64,000 nt of DNA, taken from assembly GCF_947495255.1 (NCBI RefSeq), contig NZ_CANLYI010000004.1, positions 124,001 through 188,000 on the forward strand, read 5' to 3'. The first letter of the stretch is position 1. Every line of letters begins with the position of its first letter. The DNA is from an uncultured Winogradskyella sp. (lineage in GTDB: Bacteria; Bacteroidota; Bacteroidia; Flavobacteriales; Flavobacteriaceae). The notes beneath the pieces are model-generated. The model was not told where the DNA came from and did no database searches. It was given only the letters and a program-made list of their open reading frames with translations. Below, piece after piece: positions 8,789-18,512 of the stretch. Both the position numbers and the translations under genes were made by a program.

Positions 8789-10338
8789 TATATTAGACTA
8801 TGAATTGAAGATGTTGATAAATTCTTATATTTTGTAGGTGTTAAGGCTAATACATTTAAGTTTTTAATTAATAACAAATCGTTAATAATAGCCTGATTTT
8901 CTTGTGCTAATATCTGTTGTGTTTGGTTAATTAAGGCATCATAACCATCAAAACCGACTAAATATACATTGTGGACTCCAAGATCTAAACCTATTTGAAT
9001 AGCGATAGTTAGAGGTGATTCCGTGGATGATTTAGTAAAGCTTATAGAAGAGAGTTCTTTAGATATTGATTTAATCTCTTTGGGAATAACCGTACCCATT
9101 ACTCTAGGAAATGGCGGATATATGCACGTTTGAGATAGTTTTGTGTGGTCATTTATGTTACTTAATAACTTTTCGCTCTCAAAGCCAGATAAAGCATAAA
9201 ACTGATCACATTTCACGTCTAAATAATCCGATACATTCCGTGCGCCAGCATGTATTAAACATACACTCTTTTCTTTTTTTATTAATTTTTTAATCGCAGT
9301 GTTATGATTTCTTGCTGATTTTCCTCCTCCCAAAATAATAGTAGTTTTGTAAAACCTCTCTTCTTTTTCTAGAATTGGTAATTTAAAATTATCCTCAATA
9401 TCTTCCTTTTGGTTTTTTAATGCATTTACCACACTACTCATAGGATATCTATTCATCCCAACCCATTCCATCACTTGCTTTTGAGGAAGTGAAAAAGCAC
9501 CAGAAAACATATATGGTAAATTTGTTCCCCAACCATGTTTCTTTTTCATGTCTTCAAATGAAGCAACGACTTTACCTAATTTAGTATATTCTATTTCTAT
9601 GTTTTTAGCTTTATTTAAATAAGTTAAAAAAAGTTCTGTTTTTAGATTACCTGCTCCTCTTCCCATTCCTGTAATTGTACAATCTACAATCTCACAACCT
9701 TCATTTATAGAAGTAATAGTATTAATGAGTGCCATTTCTAAATTATTATGTCCGTGAAAACCAAGTTTTACATTCGTTTTTGATTTTACTAAGGTCATAA
9801 TGTCTACAACATCATTTGGCATGATACCTCCAAAAGAATCTACCATATAAAAATAGTCTATAGTATCTTCTAGTCCTTCTAAGTCATTTAAAAAATCAGA
9901 ATCTTGTTTCCAATTAGACATATACATAACATTAAAAGCGACCTCAAAACCCATCAACTTTACGGCTTTTGCTAACTCTATTGCTCTTTTAAAGTTTTTT
10001 GGGTCTATGGCAATCCTAACCATAGCAATATATTTAAGGCATGGCTTTAATAAATCTTCTACATGATGACCTCTTATATCCTTTTCATTAAGAATTATAG
10101 CCAGTTTTTTTGAAGGCATTAACGCTTTCAATTCTGCCATTACATGTTCTGGGCAATAAAAATATTCTCCTAAATACCCATTTAAAGGAATGCTTCGGTA
10201 GCCAATTTCTACATATTCAATGGGAAGAACCTCTATGGCCCTACAATAATCATGTACAAGGTCTTTATTAAAGTCCCAATTAGTATAATAACCACCATCT
10301 CTTAATGTACAATCTAGTGTCTTAAATTTTTTTTCCAT
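8788..10338 (-). CDS. DRE-TIM/HMG-CoA-lyase-like aldolase fused to a C-terminal Rossmann-like (DUF115-like) domain
   Basis: DCTLRDGGYYTNWDF, GFHGHNNLEMA and GMGRGAGN motifs; C-terminal IILGGGKSARNHN...VYLVGFDGYD. Confidence 0.75.
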   Translation of the reverse strand: MEKKFKTLDCTLRDGGYYTNWDFNKDLVHDYCRAIEVLPIEYVEIGYRSIPLNGYLGEYFYCPEHVMAELKALMPSKKLAIILNEKDIRGHHVEDLLKPCLKYIAMVRIAIDPKNFKRAIELAKAVKLMGFEVAFNVMYMSNWKQDSDFLNDLEGLEDTIDYFYMVDSFGGIMPNDVVDIMTLVKSKTNVKLGFHGHNNLEMALINTITSINEGCEIVDCTITGMGRGAGNLKTELFLTYLNKAKNIEIEYTKLGKVVASFEDMKKKHGWGTNLPYMFSGAFSLPQKQVMEWVGMNRYPMSSVVNALKNQKEDIEDNFKLPILEKEERFYKTTIILGGGKSARNHNTAIKKLIKKEKSVCLIHAGARNVSDYLDVKCDQFYALSGFESEKLLSNINDHTKLSQTCIYPPFPRVMGTVIPKEIKSISKELSSISFTKSSTESPLTIAIQIGLDLGVHNVYLVGFDGYDALINQTQQILAQENQAIINDLLLIKNLNVLALTPTKYKNLSTSSIHSLI

Positions 10339-10345
10339 AGCTCTA

Positions 10346-10864
10346 CTAAAATAATCCCATTACCATCTCTTCAATATTTATTGTAACAAAGAATGGGTCA
10401 TAAAAATTATTTATTGTTTGTCTTTTATACGTGTTAATTCCGTCTGTTTTTTCTAAGTACTTGTTTGGTTTAAAAATTAAATCGAACTCGTTAGAGTTAA
10501 TTATCTTTTTTTTATTGCCAGTAGAAAAAACGACTTCATCAATTTTAATAACGGTATTATGTTCTTTAGCCCCAACATCTAAACGCAGTTTTATTGGGTA
10601 TATTTCTTTAGGAAGATTAAAAACTAATTCTTGAGTATTGTTACCTCCTTTAACCTTTAAACTTACGTGCTCGTCTGGGTTATATTGACTTAAAATGTGC
10701 TCCGAAAAAAACAAATCAAAAGTATCATCTTCTACAACAATAGCTTTCACTGTAACTGTTAAGAATTCTTGTTTTGCTTTAGCGTTGTCAATAATAGTTG
10801 GTTTATTTTTTTCCTCACAACAAAAAAGTGTTAGCAAAACAAAAACTACTAATACTTTTCTCAT
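10346..10864 (-). CDS. putative secreted/lipoprotein, homologous to N-terminal domain of the 12408..14075 product
   Basis: Signal peptide with CC near position 15; aligns by eye: VTVKAIVVEDDTFDLFFSE / ITIEAKVLENDNFQVFYSE. Confidence 0.65.
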   Translation of the reverse strand: MRKVLVVFVLLTLFCCEEKNKPTIIDNAKAKQEFLTVTVKAIVVEDDTFDLFFSEHILSQYNPDEHVSLKVKGGNNTQELVFNLPKEIYPIKLRLDVGAKEHNTVIKIDEVVFSTGNKKKIINSNEFDLIFKPNKYLEKTDGINTYKRQTINNFYDPFFVTINIEEMVMGLF

Positions 10865-10891
10865 TAAAAATTTGTTTTAAAATCAATAAAA

Positions 10892-10899
10892 CAAAGATA
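10892..10899 (-). promoter_or_regulatory. Bacteroidota -7 element (TAnnTTTG) for the minus-strand polysaccharide operon
   Basis: CAAAGATA on + strand = TATCTTTG on -, ~30 nt upstream of the 10864 start. Confidence 0.5.
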
Positions 10900-10968
10900 C
10901 AATAGTAATCTAGTATACCAAGTAGTCTTATTTTGAGAATGTCAGTGAAAAAATAGAATTATTACGAC

Positions 10969-10976
10969 TATCTTTG
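10969..10976 (+). promoter_or_regulatory. Bacteroidota -7 element (TAnnTTTG) for MBOAT gene
   Basis: TATCTTTG 20 nt upstream of ATG at 10997. Confidence 0.5.
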
Positions 10977-10996
10977 AGTTTAATCAATCAGTTTCA

Positions 10997-12403
10997 ATGG
11001 TATTTAGTTCTACTGTATTTCTATTCCTTTTTCTCCCCATTTTTTTAACAATACATTTTATAATCCAAAAAAAATACCGAAACATTTTCATTCTGTTTTC
11101 AAGTTTGTTCTTTTATGCTTGGGGCGAATTTTATCTTGTGTTTTTAATGATTTGCTCTATTTGCGTGAATTATCTTATTGGCTTAGGACTCTCTCGTTTT
11201 GAAGGCAAACAAAAAAAAACCATACTTTTACTAGGTGTTTTAGCTAATTTACTCGTCCTAGTTTATTATAAATATACTGGATTTATTATTGACAACCTTG
11301 CAAATATTGGGCTAAATATACCTGTGAATGCTGATAGTATTATTCTTCCTATTGGTGTTTCGTTTTTTACGTTTCAAAATATCTCCTACCTCGTAGATGT
11401 TTACCGTAAAGAAGTACCTAGTCAAAAAAATCTTGTGCATTTAGGTTTATATATCTCACTTTTTCCGCAATTAATTGCTGGTCCAATTGTTAGATATGCA
11501 GACATTCACAAAGAGATAAAAAACAGAAAAATTGATGCGGCAATGTTTGAATCTGGTATTCAAAAATTTATTAGAGGTTTAGCAAAAAAAGTGCTTATCG
11601 CTAATAGTTTAGGTTTTATTGCTGATAAAACTTTTGAAATTGCACCATCAGATTTATCTTCAGGTATTGCTTGGCTAGGCATTATATGTTATTCTCTTCA
11701 AATATATTTCGACTTTTCGGGTTACTCAGATATGGCTATAGGATTGGGTCGTATGCTAGGCTTTAATTTTAAAGAAAACTTCAACTATCCTTACATTTCT
11801 AAATCTATAAAAGAATTTTGGAGAAGATGGCACATTTCATTATCGTCCTGGTTTAGAGATTATCTTTATATTCCTTTAGGAGGAAATAGAAAAGGAAAAC
11901 AACGTATGTATTTAAACCTCATCATTGTATTTTTAGTAACAGGTTTGTGGCATGGTGCAAGTTGGAACTTTGTTGTTTGGGGACTATTTCATGGTTTTTT
12001 TATTCTGCTCGAAAGAAATATATCTTTTCCATGGGCTAAAAAATTTACATTTCTAAGTCATTTTTATCTTTTACTCACAGTATCGATAGGGTGGGTTTTC
12101 TTCAGGTCCGAAGACTTAACTTATGCTGTATACTATATTGCAAAACTATTTTCCTTTTCTAAAGGAACTGATATTTCGCCAATTATGTATTTAAACAATT
12201 ATGTTGTTTTTATCTTAGTTATCGCACTGCTTTTTTGCACACCAATAAAGACATTTATAAAAAATAAAATATCAGCACTAGTTATTAATAATTCGACCTT
12301 GAGCAATTCATTAGGACGAGTTTTTTATTTAATACTATTTGCTTTTACAATTTTAGAATTGTCTCAAACTACTTATAATCCTTTTATTTATTTTAGATTT
12401 TAA
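10997..12403 (+). CDS. MBOAT family O-acyltransferase (AlgI-like)
   Basis: MVFSSTVFLFLFLPIF start, FDFSGYSDMAIGLGRMLGF, FWRRWHISLSSWFRDYLYIPLGGNRKG, VTGLWHGASWNFVVWG. Confidence 0.95.
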   Translation: MVFSSTVFLFLFLPIFLTIHFIIQKKYRNIFILFSSLFFYAWGEFYLVFLMICSICVNYLIGLGLSRFEGKQKKTILLLGVLANLLVLVYYKYTGFIIDNLANIGLNIPVNADSIILPIGVSFFTFQNISYLVDVYRKEVPSQKNLVHLGLYISLFPQLIAGPIVRYADIHKEIKNRKIDAAMFESGIQKFIRGLAKKVLIANSLGFIADKTFEIAPSDLSSGIAWLGIICYSLQIYFDFSGYSDMAIGLGRMLGFNFKENFNYPYISKSIKEFWRRWHISLSSWFRDYLYIPLGGNRKGKQRMYLNLIIVFLVTGLWHGASWNFVVWGLFHGFFILLERNISFPWAKKFTFLSHFYLLLTVSIGWVFFRSEDLTYAVYYIAKLFSFSKGTDISPIMYLNNYVVFILVIALLFCTPIKTFIKNKISALVINNSTLSNSLGRVFYLILFAFTILELSQTTYNPFIYFRF

Positions 12404-12407
12404 TATT

Positions 12408-14075
12408 ATGAGTAAGAAAACATCTTTTATTATTTCAATCCTTGTTTTTATTCTAGGCTATTTTCTCTTAAGCTTAAAAAAAACTAAGCCTAATGAGATT
12501 GAAATAACCATTGAAGCTAAGGTATTAGAAAATGATAATTTTCAAGTTTTCTATTCTGAATCTCAAAATTTTAATCAAGAACAAAGTACTAGAATTAATG
12601 TTTTTGGCTCTAATGATTCTCAAAATATTAATTTTAAAATACCTCTTCAAAACATAGAAAATTTAAGATTAGATTTAGGTATTAATAAAGCGCAAAAAAA
12701 CATTGAGTTAAAAAGTATAACGCTTAAAACCGAGACTGATAAAGTCGTCTATAATGCAGGTGATGTTTCAACTTATTTTAGTCCTAATAAATTTATTAAC
12801 ATCAATAAAGGCATATTAACATTAAATGAAGTTGCTAATGTTTATGACCCTTACTTAATCTCTACAGAATTAGTTACGGCAGATATCGCTAAAATATCAC
12901 AGATTAAAAACTATATTAGTCCATTAATTGCTATAGTTATTTCCCTTATTATAGGACTTTCAGTTTTCTTTTTTTGCGTGACGGGAATCAAGAATTCAGT
13001 ACCTTATAAGCCATCACAAATTATTTTTATAACCATTTTTATCGTAGCTCTATTTTCACCTCTAATAGTTAAATTGTTAGGCGTTAATCCTAAAACTAAT
13101 TTTGTAGAAAAAAGAGAATTAAATACTTTTCCTGATTTTGAATTTTCAAAAGTTTACACGAAGAAATTTGAAGCTTATTATAATGACAATTTTGGACTAA
13201 GAAACTTCTTTGTTAAATATTCTGGACTAACCAAAATATACTTATTTAAAACATCTCCTGCACCTGATAGAGCTATATTTGGAAAAGACCATCATATGTT
13301 CTCAGGAAGACCTTATGTTTTAAATCCTAAGTTATTTTCTCATTCAGATTTAAAATATAAATGTGAAAGTATCATTGCAAGAAAAACGAAACTCAACAAA
13401 CAAAACATTACTTATATAGCAGGTTTTTGGCCTAATAAACACTCCATATATCCAGAATTGCTACCAAGTAATGTATATATATCTTTTAAAGATAAAAAAG
13501 CCATTAGCGATCAAATGGTCGAGTACTTTAAGGATAAAGACTTTAACTTTTTTGATGTAAGAGAGGATTTAAAGGCAAAGAAAAATGATTATAATTTATA
13601 TCAAAAGTTAGATGGACATTGGAATGAATATGGTGCATATTTTGCTTATCGTTCTTTCTGTAAACAAACAAAAAAAGAACTTCAACTAACCGCATTTGAT
13701 TTAGATAAGTTTAATGTTGAAGAAAACACCATATATGGAGGTGATCTTACAAACATTATTGGTGTTAATAGAATTGATGGTTATTCAGATATTTTACCAA
13801 AATTCTCTTTAAAAAACCCATCAGAAGGCTTCATGTATTTAGATACAAATGGTTTTCCGCCTCAAACAGTTAGAACAAAAAACACAAACTGTAATAACAA
13901 ACTGAAAGTATTAGTTTTTAGAGATTCTTATACTATTAACTTGGTTCAATTTCTATCTCTGCATTTTTATGAAGTAACTTATATTTGGAAAACGTATGAT
14001 GAAACTTATGTAAATAAGTTAAATCCAAATATTGTTATTAGCGGTAAATTAGAAGGCAGCGTTAAGTATATCTAA
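12408..14075 (+). CDS. AlgX/AlgJ-like SGNH O-acetyltransferase with N-terminal extracytoplasmic domain
   Basis: FEAYYNDNFGLRNFFVKY, KLDGHWNEYGAYFAYR, LVFRDSYTINLVQFLS; paired with MBOAT gene. Confidence 0.8.
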   Translation: MSKKTSFIISILVFILGYFLLSLKKTKPNEIEITIEAKVLENDNFQVFYSESQNFNQEQSTRINVFGSNDSQNINFKIPLQNIENLRLDLGINKAQKNIELKSITLKTETDKVVYNAGDVSTYFSPNKFININKGILTLNEVANVYDPYLISTELVTADIAKISQIKNYISPLIAIVISLIIGLSVFFFCVTGIKNSVPYKPSQIIFITIFIVALFSPLIVKLLGVNPKTNFVEKRELNTFPDFEFSKVYTKKFEAYYNDNFGLRNFFVKYSGLTKIYLFKTSPAPDRAIFGKDHHMFSGRPYVLNPKLFSHSDLKYKCESIIARKTKLNKQNITYIAGFWPNKHSIYPELLPSNVYISFKDKKAISDQMVEYFKDKDFNFFDVREDLKAKKNDYNLYQKLDGHWNEYGAYFAYRSFCKQTKKELQLTAFDLDKFNVEENTIYGGDLTNIIGVNRIDGYSDILPKFSLKNPSEGFMYLDTNGFPPQTVRTKNTNCNNKLKVLVFRDSYTINLVQFLSLHFYEVTYIWKTYDETYVNKLNPNIVISGKLEGSVKYI

Positions 14076-14096
14076 TTTAGAAAAAACTGGTTTGTA

Positions 14097-14948
14097 CTAT
14101 AATTTTGAAATAGCAATCACCAAACTCTCTTTCCAATTAGGAATCTCAAGACCTAATGTTTTCGTTATTTTTGAAGTCTCTAAAACACTGTACTTTGGTC
14201 GTTCTGCTTTTGTTGGGTAATCTTTAGTTTCTATTTTATTTAACTTAACGTTGCTTTCACTTATTCTAAATATTTCCTTAGCAAAACCGTACCAGCTGAT
14301 AACACCTTTGTTACTGTAATGATAAATGCCATAAGATGTGTTTGTAGATGCAATTAAACGAAGAATAACATTTGCCAAGTCTACAGCATAAGTTGGACTA
14401 CCAATTTGATCACCAACTACACCTAACTCATCTCTAGTGCTTCCCAAGCGCAACATGGTTTTTAAGAAATTATTCCCAAATTCTGAATACAACCAAGACG
14501 TTCTTAAAATAAAATGATTTTCTAAGGTCTTAGAAATTTCTATTTCACCTTTTAGCTTTGTTTCGCCATACACTCCAATAGGTTTCGTATTAGAGTTTTC
14601 AGTGTATGGTGTGCTTCCTTTTCCGTCAAAGACAAAATCTGTAGAGATGTGGACTAAAGTTACCTGATATTTAAGACATGCTTCTGCTAAATTTTTAGCC
14701 CCTATTACATTAATTTTATAAGCTAATTCTGTTTCTGTTTCTGCATTATCTACATTTGTATATGCTGCGCAGTTTATACAATAGTCATATTGTTGAACAC
14801 TAAGAGCAGACTCAACTTTAACTTTATTAGTAATATCTAATTCTGAGGATGCTTTAAAGTCAAATTCTAGATTAGGATATTGATGTGCAACGCTCTTAAT
14901 ACATTGTGCTAATTGACCGTCCTTTCCAGTAACCAGTACTTTTAACAT
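14097..14948 (-). CDS. rfbD: dTDP-4-dehydrorhamnose reductase
   Basis: KVLVTGKDGQLAQCI, HISTDFVFDGKGSTPYTE, YGIYHYSNKGVISWYGFA. Confidence 0.93.
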   Translation of the reverse strand: MLKVLVTGKDGQLAQCIKSVAHQYPNLEFDFKASSELDITNKVKVESALSVQQYDYCINCAAYTNVDNAETETELAYKINVIGAKNLAEACLKYQVTLVHISTDFVFDGKGSTPYTENSNTKPIGVYGETKLKGEIEISKTLENHFILRTSWLYSEFGNNFLKTMLRLGSTRDELGVVGDQIGSPTYAVDLANVILRLIASTNTSYGIYHYSNKGVISWYGFAKEIFRISESNVKLNKIETKDYPTKAERPKYSVLETSKITKTLGLEIPNWKESLVIAISKL

Positions 14949-15490
14949 TTCTCTGCATTTTTAAATTGTGGTAATACTAAATCTTTTTCGGATAGAATAA
15001 AATCAGAAACTGGTAATTGCCAATTAATATTCAAATCTGTATCGTTATAGATAACTCCTGCTTCAGATTCCTTATTGTAAAAATTATCGCATTTATAACT
15101 AAAAATAGTTTCGTCTTCTAAAACAATAAATCCATGAGCAAAACCTCTAGGAACAAATAATTGGGTTTTATTAGCTTCCGTTAGTTCTATTGAAATATGT
15201 TCTCCAAATGTTTCTGAGTCTAACCTCATATCTACAGCTACGTCTAAAACACTACCCTTTACAACCCTAACTAATTTCGCTTGAGCATATATGCCTGATT
15301 GATAATGTAAACCTCTTAAAACACCTTTAGATGATTGAGATTCGTTGTCTTGCACAAAACTAATATCTAAGTTTAATTTTGAATTAAATGTCTTTTGGTT
15401 AAAAGATTCTATAAAATAACCGCGTTTGTCGCTAAATATGCTAGGCTGAATTACATAACAACCTTTTAATTTTGTTTCCTTTACAGTCAT
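14942..15490 (-). CDS. rfbC: dTDP-4-dehydrorhamnose 3,5-epimerase
   Basis: DKRGYFIESFNQ, SQSSKGVLRGLHYQ, LFVPRGFAHGF. Confidence 0.95.
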   Translation of the reverse strand: MTVKETKLKGCYVIQPSIFSDKRGYFIESFNQKTFNSKLNLDISFVQDNESQSSKGVLRGLHYQSGIYAQAKLVRVVKGSVLDVAVDMRLDSETFGEHISIELTEANKTQLFVPRGFAHGFIVLEDETIFSYKCDNFYNKESEAGVIYNDTDLNINWQLPVSDFILSEKDLVLPQFKNAEKC

Positions 15491-15491
15491 T

Positions 15492-16355
15492 CTATTCCGA
15501 TACTAAACTTAATAAATGTTTTCCGTAGCCGCTTTTTGTTAATGGCTCGACTATTTTTTTAAATTGATTTTTATCTATATAGCCCATTTTGTATGCGGCT
15601 TCTTCTATTGCACCAATCTTTAAACCTTGTCGTTCTTCTATAACTTGAACAAACTGTGAGGCTTGCATAAGAGATTTAAACGTTCCAGTATCTAACCAAG
15701 CTGTTCCTTTGTCTAATACACTAACCTTTAAGTTTCCTTGATTTAAATACGTCTTATTTATATCCGTAATTTCTAATTCTCCCCTTTTACTAGGTTTTAT
15801 GTTTTTAGCGATTTCAACAACAGAATTATCATAAAAATAAATTCCAGGAACGGCATAGTTAGATTTTGGTGTTATAGGTTTTTCTTCGATTGAAATTGCA
15901 ACATCATTTTGATCAAACTCTACAACGCCATAACGTTCTGGGTCATGAACATGATAAGCATAAATAATTCCGCCATTTGGATCGTTATTTTGTTGCAATA
16001 AATCAGCTAAACCAGATCCATAGAAAATATTATCACCTAAAATTAAAGCTACTTTATCGTTACCTATAAATTCTTCTCCAATTATAAAGGCTTCAGCTAA
16101 ACCATTTGGGGATTCTTGCACTGCGTATTGAAAGTTACAGCCATAACACTTTCCATCTCCTAATAATTTTTGAAATAAAGGTAAGTCTTGAGGTGTTGAA
16201 ATAATTAAAATCTCCTTAATCCCAGACAACATTAGTGTAGAAATCGGATAATAAATCATCGGTTTATCGTAAACAGGCATTAACTGCTTACTTACGGCTA
16301 AGGTTAATGGGTGCAATCGGGTGCCTGATCCACCAGCCAAAACTATTCCTTTCAT
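15492..16355 (-). CDS. rfbA: glucose-1-phosphate thymidylyltransferase (start at internal Met, MKGIVLAGG)
   Basis: [39 protein letters not shown] track start at 16406 is likely upstream of the true start. Confidence 0.95.
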   Translation of the reverse strand: MKGIVLAGGSGTRLHPLTLAVSKQLMPVYDKPMIYYPISTLMLSGIKEILIISTPQDLPLFQKLLGDGKCYGCNFQYAVQESPNGLAEAFIIGEEFIGNDKVALILGDNIFYGSGLADLLQQNNDPNGGIIYAYHVHDPERYGVVEFDQNDVAISIEEKPITPKSNYAVPGIYFYDNSVVEIAKNIKPSKRGELEITDINKTYLNQGNLKVSVLDKGTAWLDTGTFKSLMQASQFVQVIEERQGLKIGAIEEAAYKMGYIDKNQFKKIVEPLTKSGYGKHLLSLVSE

Positions 16356-16450
16356 GTGATTATATTTAATGTTTTTTAAGGTCACATAGTGTTCTCTATT
16401 AATCATATCCTTGAATGATAAACTTTAGAACTTGCTCTTTTCGTGCTCTT

Positions 16451-17464
16451 TTAATTTTTGTACTTATCTAAATACCACTGAATTGTTTTTAATATCCCTG
16501 TTTCAAAATTTTCATCAGCTTTCCAATTAAGTTCCTTTTCAATTTTAGAGGCATCAATAGCATACCTAAAATCATGTCCTGGCCTATCTTTTACAAAAGT
16601 AATTTGTTCAGAATAAAGATTTGTATTTGGTGATAATTCATCTAATATATCACAAATTTTATGTGCTATATATAAATTATCGCGTTCATTTTTTCCTCCT
16701 ATATTATAAGTTTCTCCTGCCTTTCCATTTTGAAATGCTAAATCGATACCTTTACAATGATCTTCTACATATAGCCAGTCTCTAATGTTTTTTCCATCAC
16801 CATATATTGGTATAAGCTCATTATTAATCGCTTTTCTAATAATAGTTGGAATAAGCTTCTCATCATGTTGTTTAGGACCATAGTTGTTGCTACAATTTGT
16901 GGTAACCACATTCATTCCATAGGTATGGAAATAACTTCTCACAATAAAGTCTGATGACGCTTTTGAAGCACTGTAAGGGCTATTAGGCGCATAAGGTGTT
17001 TCTTCTGTAAATAAACCTGTTTTACCTAAAGTTCCATAAACCTCATCTGTAGAAATATGTAGGAATCTGTTTTCTTCACAACCCTCTTTAACTGAAAAAG
17101 GAGCATCCATCCAATGATTCTTTGCCGTATTTAATAAATTAAATGTGCCATAAACATTTGTATTGATAAATGTATCTGGATTAGTAATAGAATTATCCAC
17201 GTGAGACTCTGCTGCAAAATGAATAACACCAGAAAATTCATACTTACCAAAAAGACTTTTCACTAATTTTTTATCACATATATCTCCTTTTACAAAAGTG
17301 TAATTAACGTTCGTTTCTAACTCCTTTAAATTTGAAAGATTACCAGCATACGTTAACAAATCTAAATTAACGATTTCAATTTGTCTATTAGTATTTAACA
17401 AATAAGAGATAAAATTAGAACCAATAAAACCCGCACCACCAGTTATTAAGATTTTTTTACTCAT
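16451..17464 (-). CDS. rfbB: dTDP-glucose 4,6-dehydratase
   Basis: KILITGGAGFIGSNF, HFAAESHVDNSI, STDEVYGTLG, YSASKASSD, NYGPKQ. Confidence 0.96.
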   Translation of the reverse strand: MSKKILITGGAGFIGSNFISYLLNTNRQIEIVNLDLLTYAGNLSNLKELETNVNYTFVKGDICDKKLVKSLFGKYEFSGVIHFAAESHVDNSITNPDTFINTNVYGTFNLLNTAKNHWMDAPFSVKEGCEENRFLHISTDEVYGTLGKTGLFTEETPYAPNSPYSASKASSDFIVRSYFHTYGMNVVTTNCSNNYGPKQHDEKLIPTIIRKAINNELIPIYGDGKNIRDWLYVEDHCKGIDLAFQNGKAGETYNIGGKNERDNLYIAHKICDILDELSPNTNLYSEQITFVKDRPGHDFRYAIDASKIEKELNWKADENFETGILKTIQWYLDKYKN

Positions 17465-18509
17465 AATCTTTTATGAATTTGAATGCCTTTAAAGCCAAAA
17501 AGATCAAAAAGAAAAAGATCAATGTTAACAGAGGAAAAAGTAAAGAATAGCGTTGCATAATATTATTATCCGTCTTACCAATTTTATCAAAATTAGATAA
17601 AACATCATAATAAGTATTTTCTTCCGCAACTATTTGATTTAGCTTATTCAAGTTTCTTCTAAGTTCTTGCTCTTTTAAAAACAGTTCATACTCCTTTGTT
17701 TGCGTTTTCTCAATTTGGAGAGGTAATGCTCCTCCTAATCCAAGCGATAAATTTGGTTTTTTTGAATCATTTTTAATGGCTTCTAAATACGTTTTTTGAA
17801 TGCTATCTAAACGTTCTAATTGCTTATTTAGTGATTCACGTTCAATATATGCCAATGTATCTCTTACCTTTTTTTGGTGCTCAGAAAAACCATTCTCAAA
17901 CGTTTTTCTAAACCCTTCTGCTAACTTAGGAAAAATATCAATTTTAGAAGATTTTGCCTTAATAGCAAACAACCTACCAGACATTAAATCCCTATTTTTT
18001 AAATAGTCTACATAACTTAATTCGTCAACTAAAGACGTGTCTATTGACATTACATACTCATCATATTCCACAAATAAATCGTTCTGCGTTTCTGGACCAG
18101 CTAAAAGCTCAAAACCGACTAATACTTCAGCATCAGATTCATCAATTTCAAAAACTTCAGATAATTCACTTAAGTTTTTAGAACCAATTAATGAATTAAA
18201 ATAACCGATATTACTAGCGAGTTGGTATTTAGAATCAAAATGAGGTTTAACTACCATTTCAGAAAAATAGATAGGATCCTTAGACTTTTCAAATACATAA
18301 CCTAAAACAGCAGTGATAACAAGTGCTGCTGCAACTATCTTAAAATTATCAACTAATGGTTTTATGGCGTGAATTATCGCAGAGAAAATCCCTTTGAATA
18401 TGCTACCTATAAAAGCAAATAACTTCTCAAACAATTTACCAATTGCATTAAATAATTGCCCTAAATCAACCTCTTCGTTATTTGGTTGTTGTGGTAATTT
18501 TTCACTCAT
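17457..18509 (-). CDS. Wzz-like chain-length determinant / membrane coiled-coil protein
   Basis: Two TM segments flanking a periplasmic coiled-coil region; located between rfb genes and a conserved hypothetical. Confidence 0.55.
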   Translation of the reverse strand: MSEKLPQQPNNEEVDLGQLFNAIGKLFEKLFAFIGSIFKGIFSAIIHAIKPLVDNFKIVAAALVITAVLGYVFEKSKDPIYFSEMVVKPHFDSKYQLASNIGYFNSLIGSKNLSELSEVFEIDESDAEVLVGFELLAGPETQNDLFVEYDEYVMSIDTSLVDELSYVDYLKNRDLMSGRLFAIKAKSSKIDIFPKLAEGFRKTFENGFSEHQKKVRDTLAYIERESLNKQLERLDSIQKTYLEAIKNDSKKPNLSLGLGGALPLQIEKTQTKEYELFLKEQELRRNLNKLNQIVAEENTYYDVLSNFDKIGKTDNNIMQRYSLLFPLLTLIFFFLIFLALKAFKFIKDYE

Positions 18510-18512
18510 GTG

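Noticed and set aside
17193-17206. TTATCCACGTGAG in rfbB, resembling a DnaA box and a CACGTG core
   Set aside because: Single, inside a conserved coding sequence, and lacks the GTT/AAC arms of parS.
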